Below, piece after piece: positions 46,263 through 55,238 of a stretch of DNA of 64,000 bases (position 1 is the stretch's first letter; each line of letters starts with the position of its first letter). Source of the DNA: Hyphomicrobiales bacterium 4NK60-0047b (GTDB taxonomy: Bacteria; Pseudomonadota; Alphaproteobacteria; Rhizobiales; HXMU1428-3); assembly GCA_040367435.1 (NCBI GenBank), contig BAABWY010000003.1:186001-250000 (forward strand), given 5' to 3'. The notes beneath the pieces were generated by a model, which saw nothing but the letters and a program-made list of their open reading frames with translations, searched no databases and had not been told where the DNA came from. The position numbers were made by a program, and so were the translations under genes.

Positions 46263-47507
46263 TTACGCTTCAGATACTTCAATCAACCCTTCGACGAGCT
46301 GTCCGGCCATGTAATTTAGGAGCTGAGTGCCTTTTGCTGTTGGTACGAGTTTACGTGCGTTGTCACCTCTTTGACTTGGCTTTAATAGTTTATCTTCTTG
46401 TAATTTTTCAATTGAAGCTGCATCAATTTGATGACCAGTTCGTTCAACAAGATCGATCAGTGAGATGCCTGTTTTTAATCTCATACCCATCAGAACAATC
46501 TCAATGGCTTGCGTTTCTTTTGAAACTTCTTCTTGCTCTATAGCACCGTGGCCTTTTAACTCCACGGCTTCTAGCCATTTACTTGGAATTTTTGCCGTGC
46601 TTGTTGCTAACCTTTTATCTCCGATGACCACTCTGCCGTGTGCGCCGGCACCTAGCCCTAAGAATTCTCCATATTGCCAATAGAGAAGGTTATGACGAGC
46701 TTCCTCTCCTTTTACAGCATGGTTTGATACTTCATATTGATGAAGCCCATGACGATGACAAAGTTGCTGCGTTAGCTCATAAAAATCAACCGCAAGTTCT
46801 TCACTTGGCATGATGAGTTTACCGGCATCATATAACTTTTTATAAGGTGTGTTTGGCTCGATCGTTAGCTGGTAAAGAGAAAGATGGGTTGTCCCATGAG
46901 AGATGGCTTCATTGAGCTCTGCCTCCCACTCAGCCAGCGTTTGTTTCGGACGGCCATAGATTAAATCAAATGAAAAACGGTCGAAATGGTTTTGCGCAAT
47001 TTCAATCGCTTGTTTGGCTTGCTTTACATCATGCAGTCGCCCAAGTGTTTTTAAGTCTTCGTTCTTGAATGACTGCACACCAATAGAGAGACGATTAACG
47101 CCTACACTTTTTAAATCTTTAAACTTTAACGCATCAACGCTTTGCGGGTTTGCTTCAAGGCTAATTTCTATTCCCTCAGCAAAGCCAAATGTTCCTTCTA
47201 GCTCTTTCAATATGCCTTCAACAAGTGATGGGCTCATGAGAGATGGTGTGCCGCCACCGAAAAATATCGAGGAGATCTTTTTAAAACTGCCCTTTTGGCG
47301 TATTTGTTTTGCCCAATGAGATATTTCAGATTTATAAGCCTTTAAAAAACGGGGCTCGTCTATTGTCTGTTTTGCGACGTGTGAATTGAAATCACAATAA
47401 GGGCATTTGGCCGCGCAAAATGGCCAATGGACATAGACGCCAAACCCATTAATGGGATTGTAGATAACAGGGTTTATTGTTTCTTGCTTATTGTGTAATT
47501 GGGTCAT
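46263..47507 (-). CDS. hemW: Haem chaperone HemW (radical SAM, coproporphyrinogen-oxidase-like)
   Basis: 414 residues. The radical SAM cluster motif is WPFCAAKCPYCDFNSH (Cys at about 32, 36, 39 from the start). SSIFFGGGTPSLMSPSLVEGILKEL, EISLEANPQSVDALKFKDLKSVGVNRLSIGVQSF and DLIYGRPKQTLAEWEAEL follow. The fourth Cys typical of true HemN (CxxxCxxCxC) is absent, pointing to HemW, a haem-binding protein, and not oxygen-independent coproporphyrinogen oxidase. rdgB and rph lie upstream in the same direction, the conserved order. Confidence 0.95.
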   Translation of the reverse strand: MTQLHNKQETINPVIYNPINGFGVYVHWPFCAAKCPYCDFNSHVAKQTIDEPRFLKAYKSEISHWAKQIRQKGSFKKISSIFFGGGTPSLMSPSLVEGILKELEGTFGFAEGIEISLEANPQSVDALKFKDLKSVGVNRLSIGVQSFKNEDLKTLGRLHDVKQAKQAIEIAQNHFDRFSFDLIYGRPKQTLAEWEAELNEAISHGTTHLSLYQLTIEPNTPYKKLYDAGKLIMPSEELAVDFYELTQQLCHRHGLHQYEVSNHAVKGEEARHNLLYWQYGEFLGLGAGAHGRVVIGDKRLATSTAKIPSKWLEAVELKGHGAIEQEEVSKETQAIEIVLMGMRLKTGISLIDLVERTGHQIDAASIEKLQEDKLLKPSQRGDNARKLVPTAKGTQLLNYMAGQLVEGLIEVSEA

Positions 47508-47551
47508 GTGGTACTGCCTTAAACAAGGAACGTTTGTTCCGGTTAGCCCAG

Positions 47552-48172
47552 TTAGCTAAGGCAAGCCTTTTTAAATAAGGCAAAGGCATTTGCTCTATGA
47601 GACATTTGATGTTTGCGCGTTTGATCCATTTCCCCAAAAGTGAGCGTCTCACCTGTCGCTACAAACATTGGATCATAGCCAAACCCATACTCCCCTCTGA
47701 GGGGCCAGACAAGCGAGCCAAAAACTTTTCCTTCAAAAACAAGAGGCTCTGTTTTTTCTTGCACTTGCGGAAATGCAAGAGCTAATGCACAAGTGAAATT
47801 TGCTGTGCGTTGCTCTGTTTCTGTCAGGCCTTTTGCTACCAATTCATCATGTACACGGTTCATGGCCAAGTTAAAGTCGCCCTGCTCACCACCCCAGCGC
47901 GCGGAGAAAATTCCAGGTGCGCCATCAAGCCCGTGAACTTCAAGGCCGGAATCATCTGCCAAAGCTGGAATGCCAGCAGCGTTTGCAGCTGCTTCCGCTT
48001 TTATAATTGCGTTAGCTGCAAAACTATCCCCATCTTCTATTGGTTCGGGCAACCCAAGTTCACCTGCAGAAACTGCGTTTAAACCATAAGGGTTTATAAG
48101 CTCGTTGATCTCACGTACTTTGCCTTTGTTATGGCTAGCGACGACGAGTTTTTGGCCTGATTGTAATTTCAC
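47552..48172 (-). CDS. rdgB: XTP/dITP diphosphatase (non-canonical purine NTP pyrophosphatase)
   Basis: 206 residues from a GTG at 48172. [44 protein letters not shown] and the C-terminal [12 protein letters not shown]...[23 protein letters not shown] are signatures. It removes dITP/XTP from the nucleotide pool. The ribosome-binding sequence AAGGAG, about nine bases before the GTG, lies inside a mini-hairpin repeat read in reverse. Upstream rph is separated by repeats. Confidence 0.96.
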   Translation of the reverse strand: MKLQSGQKLVVASHNKGKVREINELINPYGLNAVSAGELGLPEPIEDGDSFAANAIIKAEAAANAAGIPALADDSGLEVHGLDGAPGIFSARWGGEQGDFNLAMNRVHDELVAKGLTETEQRTANFTCALALAFPQVQEKTEPLVFEGKVFGSLVWPLRGEYGFGYDPMFVATGETLTFGEMDQTRKHQMSHRANAFALFKKACLS

Positions 48173-48326
48173 TTTTTAGTGCTCCTTCAGGTTGCCTACA
48201 CGCAACCGTCGCATTAGTGCTCCTTCAGGTTGCCCACTTGCAACCGTCGCATTAGTGCTCCTTCAGGTTGCCCACTTGCAACCGTTGCATTAGCGCTCCT
48301 TCAGTTGCCCACTTGCAACCGTTGCA
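48173..48326 (+). repeat. Four tandem mini-hairpin repeats
   Basis: Units of about 38 bp: TTAGTGCTCCTTCAGGTTG, then CCTACACGCAACCGTCGCA or CCCACTTGCAACCGTCGCA. Units two and three are almost identical. The last is TTAGCGCTCCTTCAGTTGCC type and runs straight into the head of element H at 48327. Read on the minus strand the first unit supplies AAGGAG upstream of the rdgB GTG. Confidence 0.88.
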
Positions 48327-48476
48327 TCTCTCACGGCTATTCCAAGCGCTTATGGCGCTTGGGCCTCCGAGGGGCGGCGCTTGCGCCGGACAGCTCTGCT
48401 GCCATGTCCCTCAGCCTTAGTCCGGTTGCTGGTGGGCAACTGAAGGACAAAAAAGGCTGGGTTCCTTCTTCGTAGA
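48327..48476 (+). repeat. Large structured intergenic element, copy H, with a reversed mini-hairpin in its last loop
   Basis: Head TCTCTCACGGCTATTCC; stem 1 arms AAGCGC and GCGCTT; core GCCTCCGAGGGGCGG; arms GGCGC and GCGCC; nested arms GGACAGC and GCTGCC...GTCC; last stem arms CAGCC and GGCTG; tail TTCCTTCTTCGTAG. The loop of the last stem holds GTCCGGTTGCTGGTGGGCAA and CTGAAGGAC, the reverse complement of a mini-hairpin. Confidence 0.9.
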
Positions 48477-48491
48477 GTGTTTTTATAAGCT

Positions 48492-48558
48492 GCGCTTCAG
48501 ATGCCCGCTCTTGATGGACCTTCAGATTGCCTACTAACAACCGGTCCAGCATCCGCGC
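48492..48558 (+). repeat. Mini-hairpin nested inside another mini-hairpin
   Basis: The outer unit is GCGCTTCAGATGC ... GCATCCGCGC. Its loop contains a complete second unit, TGGACCTTCAGATTGCC and TACTAACAACCGGTCCA, whose own outer arms TGGACC and GGTCCA pair. The last base touches the rph stop codon (TAG, 48560-48558). Confidence 0.88.
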
Positions 48559-49271
48559 TAGCTAACGGTTAATTTTTGCAAATTGGCTAATTCACCGATG
48601 CCTTTTTTGGCTAAGCGCATCAGTTCGGTGAACTGCTCTTCAGAGAATGGGTCAGCCTCTGCTGTGCCTTGAATTTCGACAATGCCTTGCTTGTCTGTCA
48701 TGACAAAGTTTGCATCTGCTTCTGCGTCACTATCTTCAGGGTAATCAAGATCAAGAACTTCCTGGCCTTTATAAATGCCGCATGAAATGGCTGCAACTTG
48801 CCCTGTTAACACATCACCTGTGACCATGTCTCTTGCGCGCATCCATTCGATGCAATCATAAAGAGCCACCCATGCACCTGTAATTGAGGCTGTTCTTGTG
48901 CCGCCATCCGCTTGGATTACATCACAATCAACTGAAATTTGACGCTCTCCCAATTCTTTCATATCGACTACAGCTCTAAGGGATCTACCGATGAGGCGCT
49001 GGATTTCTTGTGTGCGGCCAGATTGTTTGCCGGCACTTGCTTCCCGGCGCATTCTGTCTGACGTTGAACGTGGCAGCATGCCGTATTCTGCCGTTACCCA
49101 GCCTTGGCCCTTGCCTTTTAACCAAGGGGGGATCCGCTCTTCTAGAGACGCTGTGCATAAAACATGCGTATTTCCAAATTTAATCATGCAGGACCCTTCA
49201 GCGTGAAGGGAAACCGCGCGTTCTATTGATACACGGCGCATTTCATCATTTTGACGTTTACTTGGACGCAT
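48558..49271 (-). CDS. rph: Ribonuclease PH
   Basis: 237 residues from the ATG at 49271, preceded by GAGG at six bases; the open frame continues upstream to 49367 without support. [42 protein letters not shown] is the usual start; [51 protein letters not shown] and [26 protein letters not shown] are signatures. It is a phosphorolytic 3'-5' exonuclease that trims tRNA and other RNA 3' ends. Divergent from hrcA, as in Rhizobiales. Confidence 0.98.
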   Translation of the reverse strand: MRPSKRQNDEMRRVSIERAVSLHAEGSCMIKFGNTHVLCTASLEERIPPWLKGKGQGWVTAEYGMLPRSTSDRMRREASAGKQSGRTQEIQRLIGRSLRAVVDMKELGERQISVDCDVIQADGGTRTASITGAWVALYDCIEWMRARDMVTGDVLTGQVAAISCGIYKGQEVLDLDYPEDSDAEADANFVMTDKQGIVEIQGTAEADPFSEEQFTELMRLAKKGIGELANLQKLTVS

Positions 49272-49464
49272 TTTTACCTCTTTAGACCCAATAATGTATG
49301 ATTTAAGACCATAACTTATGGCAGCCTGTGATTTAGCACAAGACACTTTTGAGCTTTTTGTTATCATAGGGGTTAAGACCTAGCTATTTTAACGCAGTCT
49401 TATGTTGACGAAGCTCGACCCTCTTATTAATTTATATGAAACCTCATGAAAACTTGAAAGATAT

Positions 49465-50532
49465 ATGGCCAACCTACCTCCTCATAATCCTCTGGATCTA
49501 AACAATAGGTCGCTTGAGATATTTCGAACGATTGTTGAAAGTTTTCTTGAAACCGGTGAGCCTGTTGGCTCACGCAATATTAGTCGTCATTTGCCAATGA
49601 CGCTCTCACCGGCCTCAGTTCGCAATGTTATGTCTGACCTGGAAGAGGCCGGACTTATTGTACAGCCTCATACATCGGCCGGGCGGCTACCTACTGAGGT
49701 TGGGCTTCGTATGTTTGTTGACGGGTTATTGCAAGTTGGTGATTTATCAAAAGAAGAACGCCATTCAATCGAACAACAAATATCTACCGATGTGCAGAAT
49801 AAGCCTGTTGAAGATATGCTCACCGAAGCTGGCGAGCTTTTATCTGGGCTTTCTCAGTGTGCAGGAATTGTTCTTACTGAAAAACAAATCAGCAAGCTCA
49901 AACAAATTGAATTTGTTCGTCTTGAAGCAGGCAAAGCTCTGGTAGTTCTGGTTGGTGAAGAAAATAATATTGAAAACCGGATTATTGATATTCCGAAAGA
50001 TTTGCCACAATCAGCTTTGGTAGAAGCGTCGAACTATCTTAGCACTCGCTTACAAGGGCGAACAATTGATGAGGCTAAACTCTTTATCGAAGAGGAACTA
50101 CGCACCCAATCAGCTGAACTGGATAGTTTAACAACGAAACTCATTCAATCTGGTGTGGCGCTCTGGTCTGGTGAAGACAATGGTAAAAAAAGCCTGATTG
50201 TCAGAGGACGCTCGAAACTCATTGAAGATATTAATGCTGCGGAAGAATTAGAGCGCGTTCGTAAATTATTTGATGATTTAGAGACGAAAAATGAGCTTGT
50301 TAAATTGTTAAGTGCTTCTGAAGAGGCGAATGGAGTTCGCATCTTTATTGGTTCTGAAAATAAGCTCTTCTCACTTTCAGGCTCTTCTATTGTGGCGGCT
50401 CCTTTTAAGGATAGTGAGCGTAACATCGTTGGTGTTATGGGGATTATTGGCCCAACACGCCTCAATTATGCCCGAATAATCCCGATGGTAGACTACACGG
50501 CGAAATTAATGAGCCGGTTGATAAGTTCGTAA
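49465..50532 (+). CDS. hrcA: Heat-inducible transcription repressor HrcA
   Basis: 355 residues. The N-terminal winged helix ([80 protein letters not shown]) recognises CIRCE operators, normally upstream of groES. The remaining domain includes [22 protein letters not shown] and [30 protein letters not shown]. No CIRCE inverted repeat (TTAGCACTC...GAGTGCTAA) is visible in the rph-hrcA gap, so the gene is probably not autoregulated from there. Confidence 0.98.
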   Translation: MANLPPHNPLDLNNRSLEIFRTIVESFLETGEPVGSRNISRHLPMTLSPASVRNVMSDLEEAGLIVQPHTSAGRLPTEVGLRMFVDGLLQVGDLSKEERHSIEQQISTDVQNKPVEDMLTEAGELLSGLSQCAGIVLTEKQISKLKQIEFVRLEAGKALVVLVGEENNIENRIIDIPKDLPQSALVEASNYLSTRLQGRTIDEAKLFIEEELRTQSAELDSLTTKLIQSGVALWSGEDNGKKSLIVRGRSKLIEDINAAEELERVRKLFDDLETKNELVKLLSASEEANGVRIFIGSENKLFSLSGSSIVAAPFKDSERNIVGVMGIIGPTRLNYARIIPMVDYTAKLMSRLISS

Positions 50533-50768
50533 TGAACATTATTTTAATGAAGACTTGATGCTTGGATTATTTCATCTTTATTTTTACCCAGGAAATCAAT
50601 TTTTAAGTGGTAAATGACTTGATTTTTTTAGCTAAACCGCCAATATCCATCTCGAAACTTGATTATTCAACGACAAGCCAAGAAAATTGTGACCTGACAT
50701 CTGTCTGTGCATCAGTATTTTGGCTTTAGAATTAGTGACTTAAACTGTTGAGGCAAAACGTAAAACTT

Positions 50769-51542
50769 ATGAGCGAAACACCAGATCCTAAAGAAACAAA
50801 AAAACAAGAAGCCCCTATGGATGATGCTGTAGATGGTGCTGGTGACACTGAGACTTCAGCGCCTAAATCAAGTGATAAAGCGTCCTCTAACAACCAAAGC
50901 GAAGAAAAAATGGAAACTGAAACGTCTGATACAGACGCCCATTTAGAAGATATTGATGCAGCTGTTGAACCTGATCCAGTTGAAATTCTTGAAGCTGAAG
51001 TTGCTGAGCTGAAAGATAAGCTGCTGCGCCAGGCTGCAGATATGGAAAATTTGCGTCGCCGTACTGAACGCGAAAAGCAAGATATGGCCAAATTTGCTAT
51101 TACCAATTTTGCCAAAGACATTGTGACCCTTGATGACAATTTAACTCGCACTCTGTCAGCTGTTCCAGAGGGAGCTGTTGATGAAGACCCTGCGCTTAAG
51201 GCTCTTGTTGAAGGTGTTGAAATGACTGGCCGCGAGCTGACAAATGTTCTAGAACGCCATGGCATTAAAAGAATAGACCCTAAAGGGGAAATTTTTGATC
51301 CGAATTCTCATCAGGCTCTTTTTGAAATTCCAAACCCTGAAATTACTGCGGGTACGATTTTAGAAGTGGTAGCTCCCGGATTTACTATTGATAAAAGAGT
51401 TTTACGTCCAGCTATGGTTGGTATTGCTAAGGGGGGGAAAAAACCCTCAAAAGAACCTAAAGTTGAGGAAGAGACAAATACTACTTCTAAAGCTGATAGT
51501 GAAAAGCAAACAAATGAAGAGAAGGTTGATAAATCCGTTTAG
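50769..51542 (+). CDS. grpE: Nucleotide exchange factor GrpE
   Basis: 257 residues from the ATG at 50769; a TTG at 50748 is an unlikely start. An acidic, low-complexity N-terminus of about 80 residues and a Lys/Glu/Thr-rich C-terminal tail of about 40 make it longer than usual. The core EILEAEVAELKDKLLRQAADMENLRRRTEREKQDMAKFAITNFAKDIVTLDDNL (dimer helix) and RHGIKRIDPKGEIFDPNSHQALFEI...TILEVVAPGFTIDKRVLRPAMVGIAKG are typical. It releases ADP from DnaK. hrcA-grpE is conserved; dnaK is not adjacent, and a terminator follows. Confidence 0.97.
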   Translation: MSETPDPKETKKQEAPMDDAVDGAGDTETSAPKSSDKASSNNQSEEKMETETSDTDAHLEDIDAAVEPDPVEILEAEVAELKDKLLRQAADMENLRRRTEREKQDMAKFAITNFAKDIVTLDDNLTRTLSAVPEGAVDEDPALKALVEGVEMTGRELTNVLERHGIKRIDPKGEIFDPNSHQALFEIPNPEITAGTILEVVAPGFTIDKRVLRPAMVGIAKGGKKPSKEPKVEEETNTTSKADSEKQTNEEKVDKSV

Positions 51543-51615
51543 GATCATTCTCATCTTAGTAACTAACTAGTTCTTGCTTAAATAAGAAAATTATAGAATT
51601 TAAGTTTTTCAAATT

Positions 51616-51651
51616 AAAAGGCCTCCTTAAAATATTTTAAGGAGGCCTTTT
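51616..51651. terminator. Intrinsic terminator after grpE
   Basis: A perfect 36-bp palindrome: AAAAGGCCTCCTTAAAAT and its mirror ATTTTAAGGAGGCCTTTT. It is symmetrical, with A- and T-runs at the ends, so it could end transcription from both strands. Confidence 0.9.
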
Positions 51652-51971
51652 ACGCAAAAACAGGTACGCAGAAAACTCTTTAACGCGTGACAAATTCAGT
51701 TCATGTACGCGTGACAAAATCAATATATGCTATGCGATACCAAAACATAGTTGGGGGAACGCATTACTTGATAATAAAAGGTCGGTTCAACACTTAATCA
51801 AACAATGATGAAGCATAAGCGTCAAAATAAACTAATGTGAATGCCCGAAAGAATGGTTATAACTTGGACTGATTCGGTTAATAATCCGTAGACTTGGCTT
51901 TCATACTTTTTAAAGGTTTTCCAGGCGGTTCTGTCAATCCATTAAACGAGTTATCTCACAAATCCAAAAAT
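51652..51971. other. Intergenic region between grpE and glpK
   Basis: 320 bases between convergent genes. I see no coding frame, RNA gene or member of the repeat families. It includes two partly similar stretches, AACGCGTGACAAATTCA and TACGCGTGACAAAATCA, 31 bases apart near 51680-51725, whose significance is unknown. Confidence 0.4.
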
Positions 51972-53455
51972 TCAATGAATTAAAGTTTCTATGGTCCTTT
52001 GCCAGATTTGATATTTTTCTTTTCTCCAGCTATCACCCTCTGATGGTTGGAATTTTTTCGAATATTTCCATTGCTTAGAAAACTCGGCAAAACTCCCATA
52101 AAGGCCACATTCAGCGCCTGCAAGATACGCAACTCCAAGTGCTGTAGCTTCTGAGGTTTTGCTCACTTTTACTTTGCAATTTAAGATATTTGCCAAAAAC
52201 TGCATGGTCCAATTTGAGTTAGTCAGCCCGCCATCAACTCTTAAAGTTGAGGGAAGTGAATTGTTCATTGCGTTAAATAAATCTCGCGTTTGAAAGCCAA
52301 CGGCCTCTAAAGTTGCACGGGTGATTTCAGCTTTTCCTGTTCCTCTTGTCAGGTTTAACAAGGCGCCTCTTACATCTGCTTGCCAATAAGGGGCCCCTAG
52401 ACCTGTAAAGGCTGGGACCAAACACACTGGGTCTTCCTGGTTTGAGTTTTTTGCCAACTCATCACACTCTGAAGCTTCTTTTATTAACTCAACTTCGTCT
52501 CTCAACCATTGGACCCCAGCGCCTGCAATGAAAATAGACCCTTCAATTGCATAAGTTGGTTTTCCCTTGATTTGATAAGCTATGGTGGTCAGTAAACCAG
52601 AGTTTGAATATGTGATTTCCTCTCCGATATTTTGAAGGGCAAAACACCCAGTCCCATAGGTAGACTTAATATCTCCTTTTGCAAAACAAGCCTGACCGAT
52701 AAGAGCTGAATGCTGATCCCCCGCCATTGCTTTAATAGGGATTGCTGTTCCAAATAGTTTTGATGACGTTTGGCCAAACTCATCAACTGTATTCATCACT
52801 TCTGGTAAAAGCTCTCTGGGGACTTCAAATAGATCTAGTAAGTCTTCATCCCACTTCCCGGTCACAATGTTATAAAGCATTGTTCTTGAGGCATTTGTTG
52901 CATCCGTCTTATGTTCTTTGCCCTTTGTTAAATTCCAGAGGAGCCAACTATCTATCGTGCCAAAACAAAGCTCACCGTTTGCAGCTCTTTCTCTTAGCAG
53001 CGTTCCTTTATCTTCAGCATTATCCAATAGCCATTTTAGCTTTGTTGCGCTGAAATATGGATCTAATAAGAGGCCCGTTTTTTCTCTCACCAACGCTTCT
53101 TTTCCGGCAGCTTTTAGCTCTCTGCAGAAATCACTTGTTCGCCTGTCTTGCCAAACGATTGCGTTACTAACAGGAGTCCTGTTGCTTTTTCCCAAAGGAC
53201 TGTTGTTTCTCTTTGATTGGTGATTGCAAGGCTTGCGATTTCATTCGCATTGATTTTTGCATTTGAAATAGCTGTTTTTGCGGCGTTTAATGTGGTTTGC
53301 CATATTTCAATTGGATCATGTTCTACACATCCAGTTTGTGGGTAAATTTGCTTGAAAGGGATTTGACCTAAGCCAACAATATGCTGATTGCGATCAAAAA
53401 TGAGAGCTCTACTTGACGTGGTTCCTTGGTCAAGGCTGAGGATATAGTTCTTCAC
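51972..53455 (-). pseudogene. glpK: Glycerol kinase gene with a single-base frameshift
   Basis: The first part starts at GTG 53455 ([29 protein letters not shown] upstream) and runs to [19 protein letters not shown]. There the frame changes: [20 protein letters not shown] continues in another frame from about 53178 down to 51972. One missing base in the AACAGGACTCCT stretch (53174-53185) explains it. The second part is otherwise complete: GTIDSWLLWNLTKG, ATNASRTMLYNI, GDQHSALIGQACF, GTGCFALQNIG and the C-terminal DGGLTNSNWTMQFLANIL. Total would be about 494 residues, the normal length. It is a pseudogene or an assembly error; glpD beside it is intact. Confidence 0.9.
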
Positions 53456-53500
53456 GTCTCTCTTCCTTTTCAAAATCCATTTTTATTTTATGCCGTAGAC

Positions 53501-55024
53501 TCATAATTGGTACAGATCGGACCGCTCTTGTTGTTCATGCATCCAGTTCTTTAAGGTCTCACTTTGTGAGCTTGTCATATGCAATCCGAGTTTGGTGCGC
53601 CGCCACAAGACATCTTCTGGCGTTGTTGCCCACTCGTGGGTCATTAAATATCTGACTTCTCGTTCAAACAGCCCAGCGCCAAATTCTTTGCCCAATTCTT
53701 TTTTCGATTTCACACCTTTTAAGAACCAATCGCTGCGCCGCCCATAAGAATTTAGCCAGCGGTTTCTTAATGAGAGAGGTAATAATACATATTGTTCATG
53801 AAACTCTTTTAGCCACTCCTCATGACCAACCGGTTCAAACGCTGCGTAAGGGACCTCTTTTGTGCGACTGCTACCCAGGCCAGAAAAAAATGGTTTTAAA
53901 AGGTCAACTGTATCAACGGCTAATTTTCTAAAGGTCGTGATTTTTCCGCCATATACATGAATAACCGGCAGGTCCGCGGCTTTATCTACTGCTAGCTCAT
54001 AGTCACGGCTCACCTTATGTGCAGCCTTTTTTTCTTTTGCCCTATTTTCAAAAAGAGGTCTTACACCGGAGAATGTCCAACTAACATCAGAGCGTTTTAG
54101 ATGTTTTCTGAAATCTCGATTAACTGCGTTTAGCAGATAGGTAATTTCTTCTTCGCTTGCCTCTATTTTTCTTAATGGGGAGACATGGCTCGCTTCTGTT
54201 GTGCCGACAAGAGTGAAATATTTTTCATATGGAATGGTAAAAATGATACGTCCATCATCTTGTTGTAGAATAAAGGCTTGCTCTAAATCATAGAGCTTTG
54301 GCACTACGATGTGACTGCCTCGAACAAGCCTGACCGAGCGAAGTGGTTCTGATCTCTCAGCTTCTTTGATGAATTGATTTACAAACGGGCCGGTTGCGTT
54401 CACCAACGCTTTTGCTTTTATGCTTTCCCCAGAAGAGAGAGCGATGAGCCAATGGCCGTCCTCTCTTTTGGCTGACGTGACTTTACAATTTGGCCTTATA
54501 TCAGCTCCTATTTGAGCAGCTTCTAAGGCGTTAAAAATAACCAGCCTTGCATCATCGACCCAGCCGTCTGAATATTCTAGCCCTTCTATAAAATGATCTT
54601 TCAAGACGGGGCTAAATTCATTATTTTGAAATGATCTCTTTGCCGTTGGGAGTAGGCCCCCTAAAGGGCCGAGATGATCATAGACCCACAAGCCTAACCG
54701 TAAAAGCCAAAGGGGGCGCATGCCTTTTTTAAAGGGCAGGACGAAGCGAAGAGGTTTGATGAAGCCAGGCAGTAAGCTCATTAATAATTTGCGCTCTAAC
54801 AGAGCCGAGCGAACCAGTTTGAAATCACCGAATTCAAGGTAGCGCAAGCCGCCATGTATTAGTTTTGTGCTGGCCGAAGATGTCTCTGAGGCTAGGTCCC
54901 CTTGTTCGCAAAGACAGACTTTTAACCCACGTAGCGTTGCATCGCGCGCAATGCCCGTCCCGTTGATACCACCACCAACGATAAGCAAATCATACGTTTT
55001 TGCGGATTTGTTTGTCTGCTCCAT
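53501..55024 (-). CDS. glpD: Aerobic glycerol-3-phosphate dehydrogenase
   Basis: 507 residues. N-terminal FAD-binding motif TYDLLIVGGGINGTGIARDATLRGLKVCLCEQGDLASETSSASTKLIHGGLRYLEFGDF; then SVRLVRGSHIVVPKLYDLEQAFILQQDDGRIIFTIPYE and VIHVYGGKITTFRKLA (C-terminal FAD contact). It oxidises glycerol 3-phosphate to dihydroxyacetone phosphate at the membrane, passing electrons to quinone. The glpK gene follows on the same strand 46 bases later, so both are one operon for glycerol use. No glpF or regulator is adjacent. Confidence 0.97.
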   Translation of the reverse strand: MEQTNKSAKTYDLLIVGGGINGTGIARDATLRGLKVCLCEQGDLASETSSASTKLIHGGLRYLEFGDFKLVRSALLERKLLMSLLPGFIKPLRFVLPFKKGMRPLWLLRLGLWVYDHLGPLGGLLPTAKRSFQNNEFSPVLKDHFIEGLEYSDGWVDDARLVIFNALEAAQIGADIRPNCKVTSAKREDGHWLIALSSGESIKAKALVNATGPFVNQFIKEAERSEPLRSVRLVRGSHIVVPKLYDLEQAFILQQDDGRIIFTIPYEKYFTLVGTTEASHVSPLRKIEASEEEITYLLNAVNRDFRKHLKRSDVSWTFSGVRPLFENRAKEKKAAHKVSRDYELAVDKAADLPVIHVYGGKITTFRKLAVDTVDLLKPFFSGLGSSRTKEVPYAAFEPVGHEEWLKEFHEQYVLLPLSLRNRWLNSYGRRSDWFLKGVKSKKELGKEFGAGLFEREVRYLMTHEWATTPEDVLWRRTKLGLHMTSSQSETLKNWMHEQQERSDLYQL

Positions 55025-55160
55025 AGCGGGAGGCCCATTTTCAGTTAATTCTCCTTATTTAAGGAAACAGAGAATGGGCTAAAAAGCAAATTAGAATGCG
55101 TAGGGATACACTGGAATTTTGTGTCTACTCCTGCCGCATTGCCCTACTTCAGAGCGTGCT

Positions 55161-55238
55161 GCACTTTTTTACTTTAGTGTCATCGCACTTTCTCATTTCA
55201 GTGCCTGTCGCACATTTTTACTTCAGTGCCTGTCGCAC
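55161..55238. repeat. Three tandem copies of a 24-25 bp repeat at the 3' end of the protease gene
   Basis: Units begin at 55161, 55185 and 55210, each of the form GCAC-T/A-rich-TTCAGTGCCTGTC (first copy more diverged: TTTAGTGTCATC). Read on the minus strand the unit contains the last codons of the S8 peptidase (coding VRQALK and stop), so the two further copies lie downstream of the stop as duplicates of the gene's 3' end. Confidence 0.8.

Noticed and set aside
49368-49464. CIRCE operator upstream of hrcA
   Set aside because: No TTAGCACTC...GAGTGCTAA-like inverted repeat is present.
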